Shown here: positions 21,401 through 34,635 of the stretch, piece after piece | How the letters are laid out: the number at the start of each line of letters is the position of its first letter | How positions within the stretch are numbered: position 1 is the stretch's first letter | NCBI GenBank assembly: GCA_013365365.1 | Contig: JABVXU010000463.1 | Span: forward strand, 1-42,192 | Length of the DNA stretch: 42,192 bases | Reading direction: 5' to 3' | From: Cruorifilaria tuberocauda | Lineage: Eukaryota > Nematoda > Chromadorea > Rhabditida > Onchocercidae | Translations under genes and position numbers: made by a program | The notes under the pieces: generated by a model | The model's database searches: none | What the model was told of the DNA's origin: nothing | The model's input: only the letters and a program-made list of their open reading frames with translations

Positions 21401-24400
21401 AATTTGCAAATTTTTTTTGTTGTGTTCCGTTTCTCTATCAGAGTGGCTTATATATTTTTTTATGATAATAGTTTTTACATAGAATGCTTTTCAGAATTAA
21501 AATTAATTACCTCAACAGACTTAGAAAATTTAGCATCAATCCAGGATGTTGAAGGCATTGAATTAAGTTGTGCTGCTGCAAGTGGAAAAGTTTGTCTTAC
21601 AAGTTTTCTGCTTTTAAATATTTAGAAGTTTTAAATAAAGTTGTTGAAATTTGATATTTGGTAGTGACATATTATTGATAATGCGTTTGTTAGTAATGTT
21701 AATGCCATATCATAGCTTATTTTTATTTGTATAAAAATAAGCAATAATATCAGTGAAATATCAGTGGTGTCGATGTGATATCATTTATTTATCACGGCAC
21801 AATTAATTTTAGTAACAATGATAATAAGCAAAGGAATGTAAATAATTTTAATATAAAAAAAGTTTTAGCTGAAACCATGTAGTTTGCATGCTAAATGCAT
21901 TGATTACAATCCGGGTTACTGTTGTCAATGCTTATCCGGTTATTACGGTAACGGTGAAGAATGTTTGAAAGATAGTAAGATTTTATTGTATTTTCTATCG
22001 ATAATTTTTGAATCATTTTCAGGGACCGAGCAGTAACCAGCCGAAGACTTTGTTTTTGTTATTAAATCATTTATTTTATTATTGTGATTTTTTCATGGAA
22101 GTATTAAATAAGCATAAGGCTTAGTTTAACAATTTAGTATTAATGATTGAAATGAGAGAATTTTAGGTGAACCGCAGAGAATTAATGGTGGCTTCGAGGG
22201 TGTGATAAATGGAAAAGAAATGGATCGAACTGAATTTCATACTTATGTGATGGTTGAAGAAGGCCGAAGTTATACGGCACTCTCACAAATACCACTTGAA
22301 CTTGGAAGATCGTTATTGCTGCTGAATGCAATTGGCAGTGCCATGGGATGGTTATTTGCTAAGGTTTCCTTGATTGAAAATTTGGAAGAAAAATGAAAGT
22401 TAAATCTAAATAAAAGCATCGAATTTTAAATGTTTTATATGAAACATTGTAAGAACGCATAAATTTCAAAAAAAAAGTTTAATTGAATTTTCAGTAACTT
22501 CATATACTCTCTAAATAATACTGTAATTTAAGATGCACAGGTGAAGCAATGATAACAGGAAAAGGAAAATGATTGGTAAAATAATATAAAATTCAAACAT
22601 TCTATTAATTCGATTTATTATTATTAATACCTTACAGTATATACAAATTAAAGTAGTAGTAATATTCATTAATTTTTAGGTAGTGTCGCCAACGTCTTAC
22701 AATGGATTTATGTTAACAGGTTTGTTTTCCTATTTTTACTTTAATTTCAATTTCCAAGTTATTAAATTTGATCTGTTAAATTTTTTGCAGGAGGACTTTT
22801 TAATCGCACGGTAAATGTTCACATTGGTGATCAATATACTGTAACAATCAAGCAACAGTTTTCTGGCCGTGACATTTATCATTACTTCAAAGCACACGTA
22901 AGTGTCACTGATATTGAAAATAGAAAGTGTTTTTGATAGAAATCATCTCCTGTTATGGTTGAATTTATTTATAAAAAAGAAGAAAAAAAATTCAGATGTT
23001 CATATCAGGGACGTTGCCAACATTGGCGGAAGATGCAGAAGTTATTTATTCAGATCACGACGAGGAATATAGACGTGAAGGACCTGGTAATGAAATCTTT
23101 TTTCTTTTTATAATTATTTTATAGAATGTAGTTTTTCACTTATGAAAAATTACTAGAATCCGTAATTTTTGAAATCTAAAAATATGATATAATCAATATG
23201 TTTGTAGGATTTTTACGATCATACTCATCACAAATGGTGACAGTCAGAGAAAGCGGTGTGGAAACACAAATGAAGCTATCAATTGATCAACAAATACACT
23301 ACAAAGAATGTTCCTTTAGAGAAGTAATTTCATATTTTTCATGGTAATTCTGAATTAAATAACAAAAAACAAATAAAGCGCAAGTAATACTTATATAATT
23401 GTGATCTTAGACATATGCTTTGCCCTTTTAACTAGATCACAGTGATTATCACCATTATGTGTTTGCTAATGGTTGAGAAGTTAATTTTTAAATGTTTTAT
23501 TCATAATGTAATTTATTTATTTAAAAGATCAATTTAAAAAAATTACCTGTTTTCTTAGATTACCGCTAAACTAATATTTACTACAATCATCGCAATATTT
23601 GTTATTTCATACAAAACTTTTGTCTTTTGTACGGTTTCATATCGAATTGCTTTATCAGATTTCGTTAATGATTGTTCTATTTCATTTTCAGTTCACTGAA
23701 GATCCCGTAGTCGTAATTCAAATCAGTCGGATTCATGTTGTTTACGATGTTGAAGAGCGTATCGTACGTTATGCATCCGCAAATGTGGCAGTAAATCGTG
23801 ACAGTACCATCATGATAGCATCATCTGATCCCGAATTACCTCATATCAATCAACAGTTCCAGCAAGAGCACTACCGTCAGCATGAATATCATCAGCAAAA
23901 TGAAAACGTTGAAAATCAAAGACCGCCATGTAACAACTGTCAACAAGTAACTTACATTTATTTATTAGATTTTTTCTTGTTCACAATATATTTCAATCAA
24001 ATGTCAACTTTCACTACATACACATTTTAGGTGATAATTTTAATAATTCAATATTAAATACAATTTGAGAATGCTTGTGAAAGTGGTCGACATTTATGTA
24101 AATCATCAAACATGATTTGTACACCAGTGGAACGGTCGTATCGCTGTGAATGCGTGATGGGATACCAAGCGGAATACGACAATGATACGGAGCTCGGTTG
24201 GAAATGTGTTGGTTAGTTTCAGTCGAAAATTAAATTTATTTTGTCTTCGTATTTTGGTATGTCCGTATTTTAATTTCTTCATAACTTTTTATATGGCTAC
24301 TTTTCTTTCTAATATTATATGAATTTTTTACTTTAGTGATCTAACACACAATATAGGGATTTCTTAAAGTTCTAACTAATCAAGAATTATTACTTTTAAA

Positions 24401-27400
24401 AACTAAGAACTTTTCAACAATTTTAAACTTAAAAATATTTCTTTGAATTTAATACATTAATAAATTAAATAAATTAAACATTAAATTAAACTTACTTCTT
24501 TGAAATTCTGTTATCAAAAAAGTAAATATTGTAAACTATTATATATCATACCATAGTAACTATATACTGTAGATATAAATGAATGTGAGCGAGGTGAGCA
24601 TAAATGCCATCGTAATGCTGTCTGTATTAATCTGGATGGCACATTTGAATGTCGATGTGCTGATGGATACGAAGGAGATGGACATCTTTGCCGAAGTAAA
24701 CATTCATCTTCTTTCTCTCATCTTTGTAATTAAATACTATTTGATTCGATTAAATAATATTTATACTAATTGTAGTCATACTAATTCTCCCATATTATAT
24801 GAAGTAGTAAATAAAGTAAGAATTTTTCACATTATTATGGTAGCTAATTAAAAAATATATTTCATACATTTTCTAATTTTGTTTTGCAAAAAAATTATTT
24901 GTTGCTTATTTATGAGTTCCTTTTAGTAAGTTAAGGCCTTATTTAATCTTTACTTATTTTAATTTCAAACTTAAATTCGTATGGTAATTCTTAATGCTTC
25001 AAAAAAAACTTTTCCGAAGTTGGGAGTGACAATAAAATTGATGAGAAACGGCCAATAAGTGGAAGTAGTTGTCTTAATCATCGCGAATGTCATCAATGGG
25101 GAGAATGTGTTTTTGGTAAAAGCGGAGAACCAGGTTATTGTAAGTGTCGTGGATGGTATATAGGTGATGGTGTAAATCATTGTGGACCACCTCCAGGTAT
25201 GTATTCCAATAACTTCTATTGCAACGGTATTGTTCATAACATTTAATACAGTTATGTGGTGATGCATTTTAAACGGATACTGTAAAGAAGTATTAAAACT
25301 TTTTTAGAGACAGAAATTAAGCAAGTAGTAATTGATGATTCTCATGGAGAACAGACAGGACAAACATGCGGTTATTATAAATGTGATATAAATGCTTACT
25401 GTAACTCTTCATCAGGACATGTAAGTATTAAGTATTAAATCCAATTTCAAAACTAATAAAATTTCAAAGATTAGACTTTATTAATCTCAATGTTAATCAA
25501 AAATTTAATCAAAAGATAATGTAATATTTGCTTCTTTTTAACCACATATAAGTGTAATATAGTAGATGTTATGCAATCTTCAAAAATTTTCCATCAAACC
25601 GATAAAACATATCTTTCAGTACTTTGAATACAAAAAACTGAAATCCTGAAATACAAAAAAAAGACGGAAATGTTTTTTTCTTCTCATCGTTCAAATTCAA
25701 GTTTGATTTCGTCTCTTTCGTTGCTTGCAGGAGCAATGCGTATGTCGGAGTGGTTATCATGGGAACGGAATCAGTTGTGTCTCGCATATTAGTAATCAAG
25801 AAAAGATGAATATCATTACAGAGGATTCCGGTAACGCTGGTGATGGCATCGGTTTGGAACTTTCTTTGAAATGCTCAGTCATATTATCAATGATTGTTCA
25901 TGATTTCAATTTTACGTTTAATCTCTGTTATATCCAAAGATTGGTTGGGCAGAATCGCTCAAAGGCTAAAATTTCTTTTATATGAGAAACCTTAAACTGA
26001 TGAAACATTAGCTAAATGGAGTAGCAATAAAGAAGAAATGTAAAAAATTGTAAATCATTTGCAGGCAAAGCTTGCCGTTCACATGAAGAATGTGGCGAGC
26101 ATGGTAATTGTGTATACAGTAATGAAGTTGGCGCTTATCGATGTATTTGTGTGCCACCGTATTTCAATGATGGAATGAAATGTGTAGAATCGAAAGGAGA
26201 AAATAGTAAGAAATAACAGTTTTAAAAGTTGCAAAAAAAACTTTACAAGCAAAGATCATAATACCTATGAAAAAATATTATTTGAGTATCGTTTTATTGC
26301 TATTAGTTTTCATCTTATTAACCTTTCACCTTTAATAACACATCATTCATGAATGGATTATTTACTAAATCGATTTTTTCACTTATCTACTCTGAAATAT
26401 CATAAACTTTATTATCTTATTTTTTTTGATAATTTCTAAAAAGAGATTAACAAATAATCGTTTTAATCTTCTTTTTACTATCCTTCTTTCTCCATCTTTT
26501 TTGCAGATTCTAGCAATGAATTTCTAGAAAGCATATCATGCAATATTGTTAATAATTGTAATACTAACGCTGATTGCATCTTCGAAAAGAATGATCGTGG
26601 AGAAAGTGTATATCATTGTCGATGTCGTCCGGGATTCTCGGGAGATGGTTACCGGTGTACAATGACTTCACTGGATAATCTTCCTTCATGTATGCTTGCC
26701 TAAATTCCCATGCTTCTTATAATAGCTTGCATGCAAAATTGACCTATAAAAGAGAGTAGTATAATTTTAATTAGGTGTTAAAATTTATTCTTCAAATTCA
26801 TCTACCACTATTGCTTCAACAATATATTATTTCGATGGAGCGCATATTGTTGAAATTATATATAATTTAAATTATGTTCGGTATATTTTAAAATTCAAAA
26901 TTTATTTTTATCAATTAATATGTGAAAATTTGTTTACATGGAAATTAAACGTTTCAAATTTCGTGCGAAATACTCATTATTAAAAGTAAATTTATTAAAA
27001 TGTTTTAAGCCAAAAAAATTCAATATATTTGTCAGCCATATGATAATATTTCATATGATAAGATGAATGATTTAATTTGGCCAAGATTCCTTTGAAAAAA
27101 AGCGGCCTGTGCGACAGTAACAGTACTTCGAGAAGTAGGCGGCGTTGTTGCAGATGCTGTATTGGGATGTGATCAGTTGGGTAATTGTGATTTGAATGCG
27201 GTTTGTGTATTGGATGCATTTACCAACCGTCATTACTGTCGATGTTTGGATGGATTCGATGGCGACGGGTACACGTGCGAGAGTATATCGCAAAATACGC
27301 TTTCAGCATCTTTGCTTCCGGGTAGCTTTTTCCAAAGCTTCTCTTTCTTTACTGCTCGTTGGATGAAATTTGTCGCAAAACTAAACCTTTCTTCAAATCC

Positions 27401-30400
27401 GGAAAAACCCTTTCATAATGTAAAAAAATGACAAGCACGCATTTTCTTTCCTTCTCTCTTCATATTTCCATATTTTTCTTCTTTTATAGAATTGCTTCTA
27501 TCCATGGACTTTAATTTAGTTGCTAAAAAAGCAAATACAAGTAAGTATGACTGGATAAATTACTAATTGAAGAGCTATTTTACATAAAATTAATTAATAC
27601 TTTTAGATATGAAAGCTATCAAGTAATTCCTGAATAATTTATGTTGAAATCTGCTAATTAAAATTTTCAAAACAGAAGCAATAGATGGTAAAGTTTGCCG
27701 CGAGGCAAGTGACTGTCATCAAAATGCGCATTGTGTTGTCCGTGAAAATTCATTGGATTATTTCTGCGAATGTTTACCGGGCTATCGGGGTGACGGTGTT
27801 ACGCGATGTATCGCTGCAGGTTTGATTTATTTCAAAAATAAGTGGACGCTGATCACTTTGAATTTATTTTTGATATGCAATCTATGTCAGATATATGCGT
27901 TATTTCTTTAGCAAATTCCAGTAAGACTGTGATCAGTAAAGGAATTTGTAATTTAAATCAATCGAAAGATGAATGTTCACAAAAGTTTTCTAATTGCTAA
28001 TTATCTCATCATTTTATTCTTACGATATTGTATATAATTATTACACTTGATCCCTGAATTAATCGATGGACTAATTTTTGGATTTCAAATAAATAATATT
28101 ATTCTGCTACACATATTTATACCTTATCTATTTTTGAAATAATCAATTGGTCAAAGAAGGGAAAGAGAGAGAGAGAGAGTTGTTCTTTTGTATCATTTCA
28201 TAGCATTTGCTTATCGACTTCATTTTCAAGTCATTAACCTTTCCTGTAATAAAATTTCAAATAAATTGTAGACGATTGCACACCTGGTGATGAACATGCA
28301 TGCCATGAGAATGCTGCTTGTGTATTCGGAGAAGCTGAAAAAGCTTATATTTGTAAATGTACACAGGGCAAGTCTCTTTCTTTTCTCCAAATTCATTTGT
28401 GTTTTAATTTCTAAAACTTAAGCATCTTTCCATCACTAAAGAATCGACCGTAAATTTTAAAGGTTTTATCAGTGATGGACGAAAATGCATAGCGAAAGTA
28501 ACATGCGATGAACAACCGGGAATCTGTCATCAAAAGGCGCAATGTGTTTATAGCAGAGATGAAGGACGACACAAGTGTGTTTGTAAGCATGGTACTGTTG
28601 GCGATGGATATAAAGACTGTCATGAAGAAGGTCAGTTATGTTCTCATGAAAGGTCAACGAGGGTCAATGTTAATGGAGAAAACGGGAAATGCATCATATA
28701 AAATATGAAATTCAGTATTTTGATAAAGCATAGCATCTGCAATATTCTGTTTTCTTTGCACTTTGCGTGTTATTTTAGTTGAATTGCACGTTTGCGGTGC
28801 ATGTTCATCGCATGCACGATGCGTTCACATTGAAAGTGATAATTCATGGAGATGTCGTTGCATGAAAGGATATATTGGAAATGGATATTTGTGCACATTA
28901 TATTGTTTGTTATTTTTAATTCTTTACTTTTCATTTCTCGTTTTCTGCACTAACCTTACTCTAATACTATTTTTTTGCTGGCACAAAAGGCAAAGTAGAA
29001 ATGATAAGGCAATCAGCAATTGCTGTATCCATTTTATGGCAATCATTGAAATGGAAAAATATATTATTATCTTCACATATTAAAAGAGAGAGATCAACAC
29101 ATTAACGATAAAGCTAATATGATATTACAGTATTGCGCAAATTGTTTATATATTTATCCGCACCACTTACGAAATTGCACTATTCGTCATTTACATTGAT
29201 ATTTCAATATTTATTTTTTCGTGAATGATATATCAAACTTGGAATAATTTGAACTAGTATTAGCTTGAAATTGAGAGGATGCAGATGAGAAGTAATTGTA
29301 CATTAACGAGTGAAATGCCATACGAATTATGTCACGTAAGTTAAATAACATGTGAATGCATTTATACAATTATTGTAATACAGTTTTGCATGATATTTGC
29401 AGCAAATTGTTTGGATGACCGATCACTATGTGATGAACACGCAGAATGCGTACCAAACGAGCACGGTCATTATATTTGTAACTGTCATTATGGATATCAT
29501 GGAAATGGTCGAACTTGTACACGTACGTCATATCCAATGATAGAAATTTGATCCTTTTTATCTGTTGAATGAAGATTTTAAATATTAATTATTTTTCTAT
29601 CATTTAATAATATTACGAGATAATGACATAGAACACAATAAAAATCACTTTAAATTTCTCAGCAAAATTGACAAATCAATATTTCGTATTTTCCATTTTA
29701 CTGTCTGATAATATCTGATGAATTTTGTATTTCGAAAGATTGTAATGAGTTAAAAAGTTACAATTATAGCCGATAGTGAAAGTCGTGAGGAAGCGATTTT
29801 TGTTTGTCGTGGTATGACAATAATTCAGAAAGGTATCAATCCTGATTTGCCAGGAAAACAGGTATATCTTTCATTGAGCAAATGTCAATACTTCATCATA
29901 GTATATTTAATCTAATTAATTGTCTTGCTCTTTCAGCTTATAGTGGTACCGCACCAAATAGCCGTTGGTATTGACTTTGATTGTCAGGAAGAACGAATTG
30001 TTTGGAGTGACATTGCTGGTAAATAATAATTAGAATTGAATTTAACGAGAAACGATATCACTACTGGATTCATTATCTTCTTTTTTCATATCTTTAATAT
30101 AGGAAAATTTTATTGGTGTAAATAGCACATATTGAACCTATCAATGTATTTTGCTGATAGTTTACATTACAGTGTGAAATATAAAAATGAAAAATTGGTT
30201 AAATTGTTTTCTAAGAATTTTTAATTTTTTTTGCAGGACATTCGATCTTATCAGCATCAATGAATGGAACAGACGAACAGAAATTTATGGAATCGGTGTT
30301 GAAAAGTCCGGAAGGTGTTGCTGTTGATTGGTCTTCACGTAATGTTTATTATGCGGATTCGGTTAAAGATGAAATTGGCGTGGTTAGCCTTGATGGAAAA

Positions 30401-31592
30401 TACTATAAAACACTTATTAATGAAGGATTAGTAAATCCACGTGCGTTAGCTATCGATCTCACAGACAGGTAATAATATTGTTCAATGTTAAGTTTTTAAT
30501 AATTAAGTGACTGTTATGTATCGTTGAAAACTGAATGACAAAAACTGAAATCAAATTATACTTCTTTAGGTACTTGTATTATTCGGATTGGCACCGTGAA
30601 AATCCGGTTATTGGACGCGTACATTTGGACGGTACGGGAAATTCGGCATTTGTAACCACAGAAGTGAATTTACCAAACGGTTATTTTATTGTTAAGCTAT
30701 ATTTAATGGATGTAAATATGTAAATTAAGTATTAAATTATTTTAATCCTTGTCGAAATCGATTTGTTGCATATATCCAAGCAACGAAGTTATCAGTAACC
30801 CATAGCTGGCATTGAATGGTTTAGAACGAAGGAGAGGAATGATTGGTTTTTCAGTTTTCTTGTACCAAAAACTCTATCCATTGATCAGTTCAGGACTTGC
30901 TGTGCTTATGGAACGACGTCAACTATGTTGGGTAGATGCCGGCTTGCAGCATTTGTCCTGTATCGGCTTGGATGGACAAAATCGTCGAATCGTTCATGCG
31001 CCACTTCAGTATCCGTTCGGATTAACTGTCCACAACGAACAGCGCTTCTACTGGACTGACTGGAGCGAGTGCATTTTAATTCTCGTTTTCATCATTTTTT
31101 AATAATTAAGAAATATCCACTAATTTTATTGATTTTCAAAAATTTGCATGTTCTGTTTTTCATTTTCTATTAAAAATAGAAAAAAAGTCAGCGTAATTTT
31201 CCTGAATTGTTCATATTTCTTTATTGTAGCAATAAAATTCATTCGGTGTCAGTGAATGGCGATGGATATACGTCATTTCCCGCAACAATAGGTGGTTCCG
31301 GCCGACTTTATGGCATTGTTTCTGTACCGTTACGGTGCAAAGGAGGTTTCTTTTCTTTCTCTCAGACAATTACTCTTTAGAAGAGTTAATGAATGGTTTA
31401 TGGTAGCAAGTAATGGTATCTCGCATATTTTTTCTTTTTTCAATGCGGATTTCTTTTTGTTCTCACTTAGTTTTTTATTTTATTTCAGCTGCTACAGCTT
31501 GTGCAGTGAATAATGGTGGATGCAAGCATTTGTGTCTACCGGGAAAGACAGACGTCACTTGTGCTTGTCCGGATAATATTGATGGATGCTGA
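18406..31592 (+). CDS. nid-1: Nidogen (entactin), basement-membrane glycoprotein
   Basis: Thirty-seven exons whose phases close exactly to 4,860 nt (1,619 aa). Nidogen is secreted and links the laminin and type IV collagen networks; in C. elegans NID-1 guides axon and synapse placement. Signal peptide: [18 protein letters not shown], then AELFGYG, like the human mature start QELFPFG. Domain order: NIDO (~25-263), antistasin-like Cys segment (264-298), acidic/Thr-rich linker (299-390), EGF (~396-430), G2F beta-barrel (431-~699), twelve EGF-like modules (~700-1316), YWTD propeller (~1317-1585), C-terminal EGF (~1586-1619). Vertebrate-type thyroglobulin repeats and an RGD are not seen. Nearly all EGF exons are symmetric phase 1-1. 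Exon coordinates are given in the domain entries; exon 1 is 18406-18498. The start is set by the signal peptide; two short upstream ORFs precede it. One intron uses a GC donor. Confidence 0.93.
18655..19970 (+). other. nid-1: Nidogen exons 2-5: NIDO domain
   Basis: Exons 18655-18869, 19032-19194, 19376-19542, 19819-19970. The segment has the NIDO pattern seen in nidogen G1: a strand ending [14 protein letters not shown] (human YVTTNGIIATS), [10 protein letters not shown] (human AVVVTWESV), then [21 protein letters not shown] (human NTFQAVLASSDSSSYAIFLYP), and a closing [10 protein letters not shown] (human GVWVFEIGS). It ends in an acidic Asp/Glu/Tyr-rich stretch. For exon 5 an upstream acceptor at 19784 would run into a stop; the one at 19818 restores phase and homology. 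Confidence 0.88.
20318..20422 (+). other. nid-1: Nidogen exon 6: antistasin-like Cys segment
   Basis: A single 105-nt symmetric exon encodes a 35-residue segment with six Cys spaced C-x7-C-x3-C-x9-C-x2-C-x-C, ending [11 protein letters not shown]. The D-x-x-GC-x-x-C-x-C ending is the signature of antistasin-like domains. It sits between NIDO and the first EGF, where vertebrate nidogens have only a linker. Assignment rests on Cys spacing alone. Confidence 0.55.
21118..21589 (+). other. nid-1: Nidogen exons 7-9: charged/Thr-rich linker
   Basis: Exons 21118-21243, 21316-21384, 21495-21589. Low-complexity Glu/Lys/Thr/Ser sequence with a short internal repeat ([17 protein letters not shown]), comparable with the link region between G1 and G2 in other nidogens. 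Exons 7 and 8 are symmetric (phase 1-1) and could be skipped without changing frame. Confidence 0.75.
21869..23946 (+). other. nid-1: Nidogen exons 10-16: first EGF and G2F barrel
   Basis: Exon 10 (21869-21974) encodes an EGF module ending [15 protein letters not shown] (human CCSCVAGYTGNGRQC). Exons 22167-22363, 22680-22719, 22791-22897, 22996-23086, 23208-23323 and 23692-23946 encode the G2F beta-barrel: [34 protein letters not shown] (human HSYVVMNHGRSYTAISTIP), GSAMGWLFA (human GIIGWMFA), [11 protein letters not shown] and the late [17 protein letters not shown] (human VLYNQEEKILRYALSN). G2F is the perlecan and collagen IV binding domain in vertebrates. The end of exon 16 carries a Gln/His-rich insert. 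Confidence 0.88.
24070..29522 (+). other. nid-1: Nidogen exons 17-30: array of twelve EGF-like modules
   Basis: Exons 24070-24211, 24573-24695, 25020-25196, 25308-25420, 25731-25830, 26065-26205, 26507-26689, 27154-27321, 27490-27540, 27676-27819, 28272-28367, 28463-28630, 28779-28904, 29403-29522. Most modules have the six-Cys pattern with the ...CxC..G(F/Y)xGDG/GNG...C ending; the second begins DINEC, a calcium-binding EGF start. Nearly every intron is phase 1, as in exon-shuffled EGF genes. Exon 25 (51 nt) has no Cys and is a possible cassette. Exon 29 ends in a weak donor (GTTTGT), and exon 17 uses a weak acceptor (TTTGAG), so these two borders are the least certain. Confidence 0.85.
29770..31592 (+). 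other. nid-1: Nidogen exons 31-37: YWTD propeller and C-terminal EGF
   Basis: Exons 29770-29861, 29937-30018, 30237-30468, 30570-30679, 30894-31068, 31230-31345, 31489-31592. LDLR class B (LY) repeats carry [21 protein letters not shown] (human LYWTDWNRDNP), [20 protein letters not shown] (human [20 protein letters not shown]), LQYPFGLTV and FYWTDWS in order. In vertebrates this six-blade propeller binds the laminin gamma1 LE module. The gene ends with [15 protein letters not shown]...CACPDN, the closing EGF, and TGA at 31590. Confidence 0.9.
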
Positions 31593-31785
31593 TCGAACTC
31601 TATTTAATGATCAGCTAGGGATTAAAAGAATTGTTTGTCTTTTTCTGATGTCTGGTCAAAACTTTGATGTCTTCATTTGGAAAATTTTGAAATTTCCTGC
31701 ATGAAAATATTTTTTCCATTTGATAATAATCGAAATACAACTCAATATTAAGTGATGATGGTAATAAGCGTGATGATTTGATTGT

Positions 31786-31791
31786 AATAAA
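31786..31791 (+). terminator. Poly(A) signal of nidogen
   Basis: AATAAA (in AATAAATAAATG) 194 bases after the nidogen stop, the first canonical signal downstream. Confidence 0.5.
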
Positions 31792-34635
31792 TAAATGATT
31801 TTCTTGAACTGTCTCAGAGCACTCTATTTTTTGCCTCTCTGAAGATTTTTCAAAATTAATTATTACTTACATTGAGACATTAGCTTTGAGTTGAAAAGTT
31901 CGAAGGAACTTTTCAAATAATCCCTATGATTTTCAAACTTTTTTTTCATTTGTATTAATAAGTATGTATGTTCTTGCTTAGTTCTTCCTAAAATAATTCT
32001 ATGAATTATAAAACTATAATAGAAAAGATGGAAATGTCTTTTTCAGTTCTTTTTTTGAGATTTCCCGTTCGTTTTATTCGTGTTTTATAATTTTCATGGA
32101 TAATAGTGTACGAATACTGCACATGAAAACGATATCTCGAACTAAATTTTTGTTACCTGACAGTAATGAAATACGCAAATTATTTCTTTTCTACAGTTTT
32201 AAAATAATTCAAACATAAATGACATTATCATCGAAAAGATGATGATAATAACACTGTCAAACAAATAATAGTAGTAACAGTAGCAGTTCTCATAGAATGT
32301 TAACTAATCAATTCTAAATTAAATGAACACACTAATAATGTAAGAGAAAGCCGTGAGTCTCAACAAAGATCGCAATATTATTATTAAAATTATATACACA
32401 TAAATAATAGTTCCATCACTTCACAAAATCAAAGTCGCAATTCTGACATATTAAAGAATTGTTTGAATCGATCAATCAATCGCATGTTGAAAGATCGAGA
32501 AAAAATCTGCGTTATTAATGATCAAATGAGACAATGCATAATTCATATAAAATGTTGAAACCCATCCTTGTAAAATCATGAAATTAAATTTTATGTATTC
32601 TTTACAAAATAGTTATGTTATGAAAGGTATAAGAACGAGACCATTGAAATATTCAATGCGGATTTAAAAGAAAAGAGATTGAGAATCGTCAAATGAATTA
32701 AAACTTCGAATTTGTGCGAAAAAAAAACTTGAGGATTAGCGTTGAAAGATTGCGAATCAGATTAAACACAAAAATAGTATTCAATTAACGAATTCTTCCG
32801 ATTCCACTCGTCTGCTCTCTTCTATTTTTACCGTAAAAAATTCATTCTAAATTATGTTCTCAAAATGAAAAAACTTGAGATTAGTTAAGTTCGTAAAAGT
32901 AATGATCAAGAAAATTATTGGTCAACAAAGCATACTGAGGTGTTAAACTATTCGATAAAAATATTTCAAAAAAAAACAATCATTTCCATTTCTTCCTGGC
33001 AGCATGCACATTAATGACCAAATGAAAAGCAAATTGAATATTAATTTAAATAAAACCATAAAATACCTAATTACTCCTTCTTTTATTTCATGAGTAAGAA
33101 GGTGGATAGTGATTTCATTTACTAGTTCTTTTATTTCAGAACATAAAACTATTTTTTCGGTCTTTACTCTTGAATTTGTTATATGTATGCAATACAAATC
33201 AATTATGATTCTTTAAACATAGATTTGAATTAGAGAGTTTGATTTTGATTACTTGGAAAGATCTTAACAGTTCGAAATTATCAGTAATTTCGGAAGAAAA
33301 ATCAGAATCAGTTATGAAGAAGAGAATGGAAACAAAAACGGAACCAGAAAAAGGAATTTTGTTCATGCTCTTCTATTCCGTTTTTTCCAACCCCAATTCT
33401 TCCGTTTTTCGAAAATTCTACGGAAACGTTAGTTAGTAAATGTAAATTCGGGATAAAGACAAACAACACTCTCTATTAAAGGTGCTCATACACCAATTTT
33501 CCGGAGTATTCCAAAAAAATCAATCGATTCATAACTAATCAACTATTCTATTCTTTTATAAATCTTATTAAGTTCTTGCCGGATTCTCTTCTCAATTCTA
33601 ATCGCAAATACGGTGAAAAGAAATTAGTAAGGAGTCCCTACTGAACAAATTTACAGGTAAAATATTTGAAATAGAAATTTAATAATTTGTTAACATGGTT
33701 GAATTAGATAGCACCTTCTATTTTGAATTAAATCCTTTCTATGATCACAAAAGAGATTAGAAAGAAGTGTTGTCTGTTCGCTTAACTTTCAAGTAATTGT
33801 TAGCGAGAAGCAATTGATGCAATTTTTGTTTGTGAAAGAAATAAAATGAACATAAATTAGATAGAAGCTAAAGTGAAAAAACATTAGTGCGTGCTATCGT
33901 TGAAGAACACACAAGTTGTTCCAATTGTGCACTATTCGAATAAAAAACAGAAAATAAGCGGCGCTAATTATTTGGTGTTGTGTATTGAGCAAAAGTAGAA
34001 CTTGAAGAAGTTTCGTTATCAATTTATCAATGGATCAATGGATTCCATTGATATTATCTCTCGATATAATACCCAAAGTTATTTTTTGGTCAATGATGAA
34101 ATACTTTCAACAAAAAAACTTTATGTCTCACAAAAAAGAAAGCTAAAATGCATTAAATTTTCGAAAAAAAAAATGAAAACTGAGGTGTCAAAAGTGAAAC
34201 GCAGTGCTTTCTGTTTTTGGAACAAATATCTTGTAGCTACGATAAAAACAAGATTTCACTTTGGCATGAATGCATAAAGTTTTTCGAAAAGTGGTAAATT
34301 AGCACCAAATGAACGTTTAATTTTAGGTGCGTTAGGCCAAAGGTTATAATCCGAACAATATAATAATCGCATCCATTTGTAGTAATGTATCATTTTTTCT
34401 TCTCGCCATAATGGACAATTCCTGAATACAACTTAATGACTATCTGTATAGAGAAACATATTTAACTGATCGATATTAATTAGATTAAAATATTTAGTAA
34501 AATGATAAGATATGTAATAGTTTTTAGTCGAAGTCAAGTCAAAGAAATGATACTTTACGTTACAGTAAGCTAGATACTTTTCATTGCATTTAATATGCGA
34601 AATGATTTAATTACATCGTTTTTTTAATTACCCAC
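31792..34635. other. Intergenic region between nidogen and the convergent minus-strand gene
   Basis: About 2.8 kb, AT-rich and A-rich on the plus strand. Short Lys/Ser-rich frames at 33239-33436 and 34002-34277 lack splice context or recognisable motifs and are treated as chance. A TTTAAT at 34589-34594 is a possible variant poly(A) signal (ATTAAA) for the minus-strand gene that ends at 34636. Confidence 0.5.

Noticed and set aside
28155..28182. GA-repeat (GAGAGAGAGAG) in a nidogen intron
   Set aside because: Very short microsatellite, common in AT-rich nematode introns; no functional implication.
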